DNA from: JBCCTX01 sp964468435
GTDB taxonomy: Bacteria > Bacteroidota > Bacteroidia > J057
Reading direction: 5' to 3'
DNA: 64,000 bases
Assembly: GCA_964468435.1 (NCBI GenBank)
Contig: CAYXVE010000004.1
Span: forward strand, 62,001-126,000
Position 1 is the stretch's first letter. Each line of letters opens with the position of its first letter. The notes below the pieces were generated by a model. The model saw only the letters and a program-made list of their open reading frames with translations, was not told where the DNA came from and did not search any database. Below are positions 56,982-64,000 of the stretch, in pieces. A program made the translations under genes and the position numbers.

Positions 56982-57449
56982 ATGACCTCCATCATCATCA
57001 TTTCAGCCATGTCAAAGGACCAGGTAATCGGTACCCAGGACGGTATGCCCTGGAATGTATCTGAGGAGTACCAGCAATATCTCCGCTTTGTCAGGGGGCA
57101 AACGGTCATCATGGGACGCAAGACGTATGAAATATTTGGGGAAGACCTGGATGTAGCCAGAATTCTGGTGATCAGTAGAAATTATCCTGAAAGTGATCAG
57201 TATACCGTATTTTCTAGCCTGGAAGATGCGTTGCAATATGCAAAATCCTTTGATGAGACCATCTTCGTAGCTGGTGGAGCCTCCATTTACAAGCAGGCAT
57301 TAGCCTATGCAGATTTTATGTACCTCTCCGAGATCAAAGGGGATTTTGAAGGAATAGCCTATTTCCCAGCATTTGATCATACTAGATGGGAAATTACCCA
57401 AGAGATTGATCACGAGAAATTTACCTTCAGAATATATCAAAGAAAATAG
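56982..57449 (+). CDS. folA: Dihydrofolate reductase
   Basis: Reduces dihydrofolate to tetrahydrofolate with NADPH. The 155-residue protein has AMSKDQVIGTQDGMPWNVSEEY with the substrate-binding acidic residue as Glu (Asp in E. coli), the NADPH loop VIMGRKTYEIFG and IFVAGGASIYKQAL. It differs from typical enzymes in the FG loop: EGDTHFP of E. coli corresponds to EGIAYFP, so the usual Asp is replaced. The fold assignment is clear, but this loop change could alter kinetics. Confidence 0.92.
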   Translation: MTSIIIISAMSKDQVIGTQDGMPWNVSEEYQQYLRFVRGQTVIMGRKTYEIFGEDLDVARILVISRNYPESDQYTVFSSLEDALQYAKSFDETIFVAGGASIYKQALAYADFMYLSEIKGDFEGIAYFPAFDHTRWEITQEIDHEKFTFRIYQRK

Positions 57450-57484
57450 CGGTAAAATCCACCCTGGAGTTGAGGTCCACCCAC

Positions 57485-57523
57485 GTCTGTGATCCATCAT
57501 CGATAGTCTGCGATCTATAACCC
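57485..57523 (+). repeat. Degenerate heptad-type intergenic repeat
   Basis: GTCTGTGATCCAT (57485) recurs as GTCTGCGATCTAT (57506), 21 bp apart. Internal heptads TGTGATC, GATAGTC and TGCGATC are also present. It resembles the CGTAGTCCGTGATCTAATAACC block at 27853-27874 and, like that one, follows a plus-strand stop codon. Confidence 0.5.
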
Positions 57524-57542
57524 ACCTGTCTATGTCCTCTAA

Positions 57543-58988
57543 TTACAACGTCTTCAGATACTCAATCAACGCTTTCCTTTCATCTGCATTCAATTCATCC
57601 CCAAAATAATGACCCCTGTTACTTGATCCCCATTCTGTCGTGTCATAGGTCCATTTGCCTCCACCGTTATTTTTCCTTTTATAATTCCACCCTACCTTGT
57701 CATAATCATAATCTTTAGGATCTCCTGATCTCTCCCAGTATAATGGGCGTTGTTTGCTATTGAGCAGGTCTTCTAGGGTAGGGACAGCTCCATTGTGAAG
57801 GTAGGGTGCTGTAACCCAGATCCCATCCAGCGGAGGAGCGATGTATCCTTCAGAGGCCTTTATGGAGGAGGTGGGGGTTGAGGTAGCATACCAGCTTTGG
57901 TTATACCAGGCTACAAAGTCAGACATGATAGTTGCCCGCGCATAGGCAGGATCAGTCTGGATTTCATGGAGAGGTACAACCTTATTGGGGTAAGTCTCAC
58001 GATCTCCATAGGTGCCATGGCATTTTTTACATTCGTTGTTGAAGATCGTTCTGCCTGTAGCTGCGAGTTCCATATCTATGTCATAGGGATATGTTGGAGG
58101 CTCCAATTCATTGAGCCAGGCAAGGACGTCTACAAAGTGTTGCTGGACTTCACGAGCATGAGTGGTATCAGTAATACCCGCAAGGGTAATTTGCATGAGT
58201 AGTTTGGTGAAGTCTCCTCTTCCCAGGGCATTGTAGTACAGTGCTTCCTTCTTTTTGACATGCCACAGGGGAGGCACATCGGTCGCAATATTGATCGGAG
58301 CTATCTCAAAGGTATCTACTGGCTCATCCTGTATGGTGAGGTCCTCAGGGTTGCGGAAAACGCCGGATACTTCAGCAGTTCTCGCAGCTGGGTTCATTCC
58401 CATGTTGGGAGAAGAAGTCCGGCTGGATAGCGCTTTGACGATCGGGATTGAAGGTTCATATGCCTGCCATTCAGGGGAATTTTTATCATATTTTACCCGC
58501 ATCAATGTATTCATCGCCAGCATGGGAAGCTTAAAATTTCTGCGGTAATCTCCAAAGGAATTACCCATGCCCAAGACTACTTCGCCGTTAAAGTGTGATG
58601 CATGGCAGGAAAAACAATTTCCATTGACTACTTTAGCTCCCGTGTTTGCCGTAAATGCAGTGTGCGAAAAGGGAATGTCTTCATTAATCCCTGTACGGTT
58701 GAGTACTTTGCCATCATCGTCTCCTACCAATCTCTCCAACTGCTTACTGAGAAGTTTACTAAAGGTTTCATATGGTATGCCCGTACTCATGTAATCTCCG
58801 TAAACCAGATATTCAAATCCCTTTTTGGGATCTCCATCGCTCAGTTGTTCTTGAGGAATGACCCGGTAGACAGGGTAAGAACGTTCCTCTTCTTCATACA
58901 AAGTATTTATCAGTTCCTTGTGGCAAGACGCCAGGATGATATTGACCAGGATCAACGATCCTGAGAGTATGATTTTACGAATATTCAT
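57543..58988 (-). CDS. Di-haem cytochrome c lipoprotein
   Basis: A 481-residue lipoprotein (lipobox ILASC, Cys 22). Two c-type haem motifs are present: CFSCH at 125-129 in NGNCFSCHASHFNG and CKKCH at 320-324 in NECKKCHGTYGD. A C-terminal segment APPLDGIWVTAPYLHNGAVPTLEDLL, with a likely axial Met/His region, is typical of cytochrome c peroxidase/MauG-like di-haem proteins. It may accept electrons or remove peroxide in the periplasm. Its family function in Bacteroidota is not settled. Confidence 0.88.
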   Translation of the reverse strand: MNIRKIILSGSLILVNIILASCHKELINTLYEEEERSYPVYRVIPQEQLSDGDPKKGFEYLVYGDYMSTGIPYETFSKLLSKQLERLVGDDDGKVLNRTGINEDIPFSHTAFTANTGAKVVNGNCFSCHASHFNGEVVLGMGNSFGDYRRNFKLPMLAMNTLMRVKYDKNSPEWQAYEPSIPIVKALSSRTSSPNMGMNPAARTAEVSGVFRNPEDLTIQDEPVDTFEIAPINIATDVPPLWHVKKKEALYYNALGRGDFTKLLMQITLAGITDTTHAREVQQHFVDVLAWLNELEPPTYPYDIDMELAATGRTIFNNECKKCHGTYGDRETYPNKVVPLHEIQTDPAYARATIMSDFVAWYNQSWYATSTPTSSIKASEGYIAPPLDGIWVTAPYLHNGAVPTLEDLLNSKQRPLYWERSGDPKDYDYDKVGWNYKRKNNGGGKWTYDTTEWGSSNRGHYFGDELNADERKALIEYLKTL

Positions 58989-59185
58989 TTTTGATTCTGT
59001 ACTTTACTTTTATCACTAAATTAACTTCTACCTTCACAGGATGTTTTTGAACCTCGTATGACAGATGTAAATATCTACGCTCATTATTTGGCTGAAGAAC
59101 AAAAACATTATATCCAGGATACGTACTTTTAAACAGATATTACAGTACATAGGCGTAGATAGCAATCACGAGTTTATATTGAATT

Positions 59186-59542
59186 ATGGTTTATAAAGTT
59201 ATTGTTGATTTTGAAGTCGAGCAGGGCGTTCTATATCTAAGACTTTTTAGTATTAGTCCTCAGCCCGTATTTAAAGTAAAAATAGAGTTTGAACCAGGTT
59301 TTACGGGTTTAAGTGGTAAACGCAACATACATGAGATGAGGATATTTCAAGGAATCCCTTTCTTTGCTCCCGGAAAGAAGTTCAGAATACTGATAGATAA
59401 ATTTCCCGTTTACCTCAACAGAAATGAACCTACCCACTTTCGCTCAAGTGTCAGTTATGTGGATGAATTTGATAAGTTAAATGAATATGATCTGGAGCAT
59501 GATCTGGATATTTACCGTGATTTAGGTGAAATGGAATATTGA
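59186..59542 (+). CDS. Conserved-looking hypothetical protein
   Basis: A 118-residue protein that I do not recognise. It has no signal peptide or membrane segment. The first 100 residues read as a small beta sandwich (MVYKVIVDFEVEQGVLYLRLFSI, FKVKIEFEPGFTGLSG, FFAPGKKFRILIDKFPVYLN). The end is acidic (DLEHDLDIYRDLGEMEY). Codon use resembles the surroundings. It converges on the next gene with an 11-bp gap. Confidence 0.6.
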   Translation: MVYKVIVDFEVEQGVLYLRLFSISPQPVFKVKIEFEPGFTGLSGKRNIHEMRIFQGIPFFAPGKKFRILIDKFPVYLNRNEPTHFRSSVSYVDEFDKLNEYDLEHDLDIYRDLGEMEY

Positions 59543-59553
59543 GAAATTTGCTG

Positions 59554-60420
59554 CTAATGGTGTCCGGTAAATGCAATAGATTGTTTGATTGCGTGTTCAA
59601 AAAACGCTTTCACTGCCAGAGCCTGTCCCGCTGAAGTAGATATACCTGCTACTTCTGAGAGTGCTAGAGATGCGATCCTGGGATTACCTTCTTGCCATAC
59701 CCCAAGATGTTGGAAAGGTGAAAGAGAAGTGTAATCTGATTGCCCCTCAGAAACATAATGGTTGACATAAAAGTAATGATCGTTGACCAGGTTATCTGGA
59801 ATATTCATACCCAATCCCACAAATCTTTGTATGCCATCTTCTCCTTCGAGAGATATCAGGCTTCCTGTATCAAAATGGTGAGGCCATACACGTATAGAGC
59901 TTGAATGTTGATGCTTGACGGCAAAATGAGATATGATAAGTTCTGCATTATTGCGGTATGTTGCCAGGACTTCCTGCGCACTTTGGGTAGGAGCTTCAAA
60001 TGGTGCACCGAGTAGTAGAGGATGATCTGGTAAGGTGTAGTGAGTAATGTAGTCTATCTGATCTACATCAAGCCCTCTGCGATGAATAATATCCCTTATC
60101 CAATACAAGACATCTTCTCTACTTAAGCCGTGCAGGGATAAGGCTTCTCGCTTGTGGCGGACATCTTCATAAAATGCCAGCTGAAAATTAGGGGTTTCGA
60201 GTGCCAACCTGAAGCTACGGTCAGCTGGAATTCGCCTTCCCGCGAAGGCCGCCTTATCCGACCACCATTCCATATTAGTATGTGAATCGTCATCCTTTTG
60301 GGGAAGGAGATGCTTGCCCACCATAGCTACAAACTGTGTGCCGTGATGATATTGCAGGGTCGCATGTGAGAGTGCTGAAATAGGATGAGGTATGACTTCG
60401 GACCAATAAGTTGTTAACAC
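59554..60420 (-). CDS. Uncharacterised 288-residue protein, distantly DUF5996-like
   Basis: A 288-residue protein starting at GTG, since no ATG is usable before residue 33. No signal peptide is seen. Segments such as WSDKAAFAGRRIPADRSFRLALETPNFQLAFY, ISHFAVKHQHSSSIRVWPHHFDTGSLISL and GLGMNIPDNLVNDHYFYVNHY are reminiscent of the DUF5996 family (fold and function unknown), but I am not sure. Its Trp/His-rich centre might bind a ligand or metal. It lies downstream of gldD on the same strand with an 84-bp gap. Confidence 0.6.
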   Translation of the reverse strand: MLTTYWSEVIPHPISALSHATLQYHHGTQFVAMVGKHLLPQKDDDSHTNMEWWSDKAAFAGRRIPADRSFRLALETPNFQLAFYEDVRHKREALSLHGLSREDVLYWIRDIIHRRGLDVDQIDYITHYTLPDHPLLLGAPFEAPTQSAQEVLATYRNNAELIISHFAVKHQHSSSIRVWPHHFDTGSLISLEGEDGIQRFVGLGMNIPDNLVNDHYFYVNHYVSEGQSDYTSLSPFQHLGVWQEGNPRIASLALSEVAGISTSAGQALAVKAFFEHAIKQSIAFTGHH

Positions 60421-60504
60421 AATGATAATTTAGATTAAACACAACTAATTTAATGAAAAGTTATGATCAATTCAACAAAAAATGATTGTTAAATCATGTT
60501 ATAC

Positions 60505-61086
60505 TCATTCCCAATCGATTGATTGGATCATGTGCTGCAGTTCTCTTTTCATATGATTAATCACGGGAAGGAGTGAATCATTTTTTGAGGCGGTATTGAA
60601 GTAAAAGGAAGTCATGATGATGTGTTGGTCCATACTGTCGCTGTAAAAAAATTGTGCCGGAGTACCTACATTTCCATATACCTCATACAAGGTACCGTAT
60701 CCCTGCTCATAGCCTATTTCTGTATTGCGTATATTGCTGGCCTGTTTACTGTGTTTATAGATGAGTCCCCGGTGTTCTTCCTGATGTACAAATCGGGGTT
60801 TACCACTTTGCTCAATATTTCGGTAGGTAATATGCCATTTGCAGGCGAAGGGCGGGAAATAGATGTCCATCCAACAGGAATCTTTGCGTTCTACACTGAC
60901 CTCTCCATAAGCAGGGTATTCGAAGTTGAAGGGACATATCTCACTTTGGTAGGTATTGTATGATACTTCGCTGGGTAAATCGATACGTTGATACCCCATT
61001 GGCCGGGGATAAGGAGCAGGAGAATGTTGACACCCTCCGATGAAGATGCTGATTAGTACGATGAGTTGATATCTATTCATGAGCAT
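60505..61086 (-). CDS. gldD: Gliding motility lipoprotein GldD
   Basis: A 193-residue lipoprotein (lipobox FIGGC, Cys 19). Conserved family segments are PRPMGYQRIDLP, CPFNFEYPAYGEV, CWMDIYFPPF, the KHSKQASNI block, VYGNVGTPAQFFYSDS and YFNTASKNDSLLPVINHMK. GldD is required for gliding motility and T9SS function in flavobacteria. The order mutY-ssb-gldE-gldD is seen in many Bacteroidota. The gene implies T9SS or gliding capacity, but its presence alone does not prove motility. Confidence 0.93.
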   Translation of the reverse strand: MLMNRYQLIVLISIFIGGCQHSPAPYPRPMGYQRIDLPSEVSYNTYQSEICPFNFEYPAYGEVSVERKDSCWMDIYFPPFACKWHITYRNIEQSGKPRFVHQEEHRGLIYKHSKQASNIRNTEIGYEQGYGTLYEVYGNVGTPAQFFYSDSMDQHIIMTSFYFNTASKNDSLLPVINHMKRELQHMIQSIDWE

Positions 61087-61153
61087 AAATGGTATACGAC
61101 TCGTTAAATCTTACTAACGTAAGTTATGTTTGAGGGTTTGGGTACTACTGGGA

Positions 61154-62542
61154 TCAGGAGTTTTCAATCTGGTTGGTTTCTGGGGTATGTATGATCATCT
61201 TGACCTGTGTGATCCGGTTTTTACCTACACCTTCTACATGTAATTCAAAGTTGCGATAATGGATAATTTCACCGCTGGAAGGAATTTTTCCATGTAATTC
61301 AAGTATCAGCCCACCTAGTGTGTCATTATCTCCTTTTGCATCTTCAAAAACGTCATCGTCTAGTTCCAGAATTCTCTTTACATCGATCAGGGATATTCTA
61401 CCTTCAAAGATATAAGTATCATCAGATATTTTGCTGTATACCCAGTCTTCACTATCAAATTCATCATTAATCTCTCCAAAAATTTCCTCAATAACATCTT
61501 CAAGTGTTACGATTCCCGCAGTACCTCCAAATTCATCTACCACTACTGCCATGTGTGATCTTTTTGCTTTAAATTCTTCCAGTAGTACATCTATTTTTTT
61601 ATTCTCAGGAACAAAATGAACTTCCCGGAGAATATTTTCAAGTTCGAGCTGTTCAGAATTTGACCGGAGGTAGGGTAGAAGATCCTTGACATGTAGTATA
61701 CCTTTGACATGGTCCAGACTTTCGCTGAATACGGGTAAGCGGGAATAATTGTGTTCCTGTATAAAAGTAACCAGTTCATCAAAAGGTGTATGTATCTCGA
61801 TTGCTTTTACATCGACACGTGCGCGCATGATACTTTTGACAGGTATATTACTGAAGTTAACGATTCCTTTCAGGATCTCCTTTTCATCTTTGTGCTCATC
61901 CCGGGTAGTAGTGAGGTTGATAGCATGTCTCAGGTCGTCGAGCGAAGCATTGGATTCTGTGCGTTGCATACGTCGTTGTATAAAGCGTTCAATCGAACTA
62001 TTGAGACTGATCAGCCATCCGGCTGGCAAATCAAATAACCTGACCAGGAAATCCATAGGTCTTGAGAGCGCCTTGACGTATTTCAGGCGATTTTTGGTAG
62101 CAAAGACTTTGGGTACTATCTCTCCGAATAGCAACAGAATACCCGTTATCAACACTACTTCCAGAATCCATCTTACTTTGGGGTTGACCTCATAGGCTGC
62201 ACTCATTTCATAAGCCTGTTCGATGTAATTCAGAATATAGGTAGATACGAGGATTGCCCCTACGTTGGCAAAATTATTGGCGATAAGTATGGTGGCAAGT
62301 AATTTTCGCTCCTGCTTCATGAGTCTGCATATGTACTGTGAGGTAGGCGTATGGGTATCTTCACGAAAGGTGGAGAGCTCAGCACGAGACAGAGAAAAGA
62401 AAGCTGCTTCTGCTCCTGATACAAAAAACGACATTCCTAGTAACATCACAAAAGCTAGCAAATACCACAGTAAATAGGGTTCTGCAATAATTTGAAAAAG
62501 GATAAATGTAAGAGTATTTATACTCCCAGGTTCTGGGTCCAC
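61154..62542 (-). CDS. gldE: Gliding motility-associated protein GldE
   Basis: A 462-residue HlyC/CorC-family protein that starts at GTG. It has an N-terminal CNNM/DUF21 membrane domain with about four hydrophobic segments (AFVMLLGMSFFVSGAEAAFFSLSRAEL). Two CBS domains follow with RARVDVKAI and VVVDEFGGTAGIVTLEDVIEEIFGEI, then a C-terminal transporter-associated FAD/CorC domain. GldE partners with GldD in gliding/T9SS, probably as a membrane transporter or regulator. A 67-bp gap precedes gldD and 53 bp separate it from ssb. Confidence 0.94.
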   Translation of the reverse strand: MDPEPGSINTLTFILFQIIAEPYLLWYLLAFVMLLGMSFFVSGAEAAFFSLSRAELSTFREDTHTPTSQYICRLMKQERKLLATILIANNFANVGAILVSTYILNYIEQAYEMSAAYEVNPKVRWILEVVLITGILLLFGEIVPKVFATKNRLKYVKALSRPMDFLVRLFDLPAGWLISLNSSIERFIQRRMQRTESNASLDDLRHAINLTTTRDEHKDEKEILKGIVNFSNIPVKSIMRARVDVKAIEIHTPFDELVTFIQEHNYSRLPVFSESLDHVKGILHVKDLLPYLRSNSEQLELENILREVHFVPENKKIDVLLEEFKAKRSHMAVVVDEFGGTAGIVTLEDVIEEIFGEINDEFDSEDWVYSKISDDTYIFEGRISLIDVKRILELDDDVFEDAKGDNDTLGGLILELHGKIPSSGEIIHYRNFELHVEGVGKNRITQVKMIIHTPETNQIENS

Positions 62543-62595
62543 GGTGTGATAATTAAATTAAGAAAAATCAACAATAAAAACATTTTGTTGCTTTA

Positions 62596-63066
62596 TCAAA
62601 AAGGTAGATCATCTGAACCATGAGCATCCGTATTGGATAACGTATTTGAATCATCCATTGTTTTACGGGTATCTACTAGAGGCTTATTCATTTCCGTCTG
62701 AGTATTTTCAGATCTACCAGGATTCCCAGGAGCTGAATCCAGTAAGATAATCCGGTATCCTTCTACCTCGGTCTTTGTTCGTTTTTCTCCCTGAGCTGTC
62801 TCGAAGGACGAGGTTTTGAGTCTGCCTTCGATACATATAGTAGATCCGCGACGGCAGTACTTTGAGGCTATCTCAGCCTGACTACGCCAAAGTGTAACAT
62901 TGACCCAATCTGTACGGTCCTGGTAATTACCCTCTTTATCCCGGTAGCTTTCCGTACAGGCCATAAACAAGTTTGCCACAGGGATTCCCTGATCAGTATA
63001 TCGGATTTCAGGGTCTTTACCCAGGTTGCCGATCAGTGTTACTTTATTCAAACCATATTTTGCCAT
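62596..63066 (-). CDS. ssb: Single-stranded DNA-binding protein
   Basis: A 156-residue SSB. An OB fold (about 1-110) has the start KYGLNKVTLIGNLGKDPEIRYT, DRTDWVNVTLWRSQAEIASKY and GSTICIEGRLKT. A disordered polar linker ends in the acidic tip DDLPF, which binds SSB-partner proteins. It follows mutY by 31 bp and precedes gldE. Confidence 0.97.
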   Translation of the reverse strand: MAKYGLNKVTLIGNLGKDPEIRYTDQGIPVANLFMACTESYRDKEGNYQDRTDWVNVTLWRSQAEIASKYCRRGSTICIEGRLKTSSFETAQGEKRTKTEVEGYRIILLDSAPGNPGRSENTQTEMNKPLVDTRKTMDDSNTLSNTDAHGSDDLPF

Positions 63067-63097
63067 AAATCACTCCTGTATCACATTCAATTCAAAC

Positions 63098-64000
63098 TCA
63101 TTCAAGTAAATAGGCATCAAATATATTCAACACTGCTTTAGAGAATGCAAAATTACTAATTTTATCTATAGATATGAACTGATAATTTCCAGCCTCAGAG
63201 AAGTTATTCTGTTGAATTTTGAAGACTTTTATCATCATATCGAAATGTGTAAATACATGTTTCATGTTTCCACAGAATTTTTTTTCATGATGTGTGTGAT
63301 TTTGCCAATGTTTTTCTTCGAATTCCTGGTTGGGAATTTCCCACAGTCCTCCCCATAATCCCTTGTGAGGGCGTTGACAGATGGCGATATGACCAAGTTC
63401 ATCAAGTACGAGATAGAAATGGTAGAAACGAGTCTTTCTACGTAAGGTTTTCTGCTTTTGAGGTAAGAGATGGATAATACCTTCTCGGTATGCTATACAT
63501 TCCTCTACTAGTGGGCATATCAAGCATCCAGGCTTGGTAGGTGTACATACGGTGGCTCCGAGGTCCATGATTCCATGATTAAACGATCGTGAGTCTAATC
63601 CCTGAACCCATGTATCTATTACGGACTGAAGACGTTTACGCGTTTTTTGATCATTAACTGGCGCAAAATCTCCCAATACCCTGCTTATTACTCTCAGTAC
63701 ATTTCCATCGAGTACTCCCACGGGATTGTCAAATGCAAACGAACCAATCGCGCGGGCAGTGTAGGGGCCTATACCCTTAAGTTTGAGAAGCTCTGTGTAA
63801 TGATCTGGAAAAGATCCCTCCAATTCTGTCACAATATACTGGGCAGTAGTATGAAGATTCCGTGCACGGCTGTAATATCCAAGTCCTTCCCAGTATTTAA
63901 GAACTTCATCCAGAGGGGCATTTGCTAGCTCCTCAACATTTGGGAAACGCTGAACGAAACGGTAATAATAATCCAGCCCTTGAGCAATGCGCGTTTGCTG
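63098..64000 (-). CDS. mutY: Adenine DNA glycosylase MutY (5' part outside window)
   Basis: Base-excision enzyme removing adenine mispaired with 8-oxoguanine. The frame is open to base 64000, so the N-terminus with the catalytic Glu is missing; the visible part begins QQTRIAQGLDYYY. Present are GLGYYSRARNL, the helix-hairpin-helix LKGIGPYTARAIGSFAF, VLDGNVLRVISRVL with the catalytic Asp, and the Fe-S motif CTPTKPGCLICPLVEEC with C-x6-C-x2-C-x5-C spacing. A NUDIX-like C-terminal domain (YHFYLVLDELGHIAI) follows. Confidence 0.96.
   Translation of the reverse strand, partial: QQTRIAQGLDYYYRFVQRFPNVEELANAPLDEVLKYWEGLGYYSRARNLHTTAQYIVTELEGSFPDHYTELLKLKGIGPYTARAIGSFAFDNPVGVLDGNVLRVISRVLGDFAPVNDQKTRKRLQSVIDTWVQGLDSRSFNHGIMDLGATVCTPTKPGCLICPLVEECIAYREGIIHLLPQKQKTLRRKTRFYHFYLVLDELGHIAICQRPHKGLWGGLWEIPNQEFEEKHWQNHTHHEKKFCGNMKHVFTHFDMMIKVFKIQQNNFSEAGNYQFISIDKISNFAFSKAVLNIFDAYLLE

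Noticed and set aside
59071..59165. Inverted repeat ATCTACGC...GCGTAGAT
   Set aside because: Eight-base arms with a loop of about 70 bases are easily expected by chance.

Overview
The window is a chromosomal segment of a Bacteroidota bacterium. Evidence read directly: a gldD-gldE-ssb-mutY block, a type IX secretion C-terminal sorting domain, many secreted beta-rich proteins, DUF547/DUF2911/DUF6150-type proteins, and TAnnTTTG promoter -7 elements typical of this phylum's primary sigma factor. The long secreted proteins and heptad-type intergenic repeats are compatible with a Saprospiria-like lineage, but that is inference. No rRNA, tRNA, CRISPR array, IS element or prophage was recognised.

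Region 1 (1-15.2 kb, minus strand) is a nearly complete division and cell-wall (dcw) cluster, in transcription order mraZ-rsmH-ftsL-ftsI-murE-mraY-murD-ftsW-murG-murC-ftsQ-ftsA-ftsZ, with ftsZ cut by the window start. It makes UDP-MurNAc-peptide, lipid I/II and the divisome. murF and ddl are not in the cluster. The MraZ operator is readable upstream of mraZ as three boxes with a 10-bp period. MraY carries an unusual PDZ-like periplasmic insertion.

Region 2 (15.5-23.1 kb) has an orphan PhoB-type response regulator, a MarR regulator, and a minus-strand polysaccharide operon (sugar-phosphate transferase, WecG/TagA transferase, gmd, fcl) that starts glycan assembly on lipid carrier and supplies GDP-L-fucose. 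A methyltransferase and a DUF937-like membrane protein follow.

Region 3 (23.1-36.5 kb) is mixed. A 650-bp AT-rich gap precedes an LRR protein. Then come rsfS, birA, coaX, an outer-membrane protein, prfC, a possibly truncated small membrane protein, a purple acid phosphatase, an alpha-amylase, DUF547 and DUF2911 proteins, a second outer-membrane-type protein and a DUF6150-like repeat protein.

Region 4 (36.6-50.5 kb) holds prmA, a 1542-residue secreted protein of unknown function, rpsT and radC. A 577-residue protein follows with three copies of an unknown module plus a nucleoside-deoxyribosyltransferase-like C-terminus. dacB, a class V aminotransferase and a class A penicillin-binding protein complete the region.

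Region 5 (50.7-64 kb) has a TPR histidine kinase with a LuxR-type regulator, a T9SS cargo protein, a tail-fibre-like surface protein, a 66-residue protein, folA, a di-haem cytochrome c lipoprotein and two uncharacterised proteins. It ends with gldD, gldE, ssb and mutY (cut by the window end). The strongest candidates for something undescribed are the triplicated-module protein at 43.5-45.2 kb, the PDZ-bearing MraY, MraZ-type boxes in front of the response regulator, and heptanucleotide-periodic intergenic repeats at 27.8 kb.
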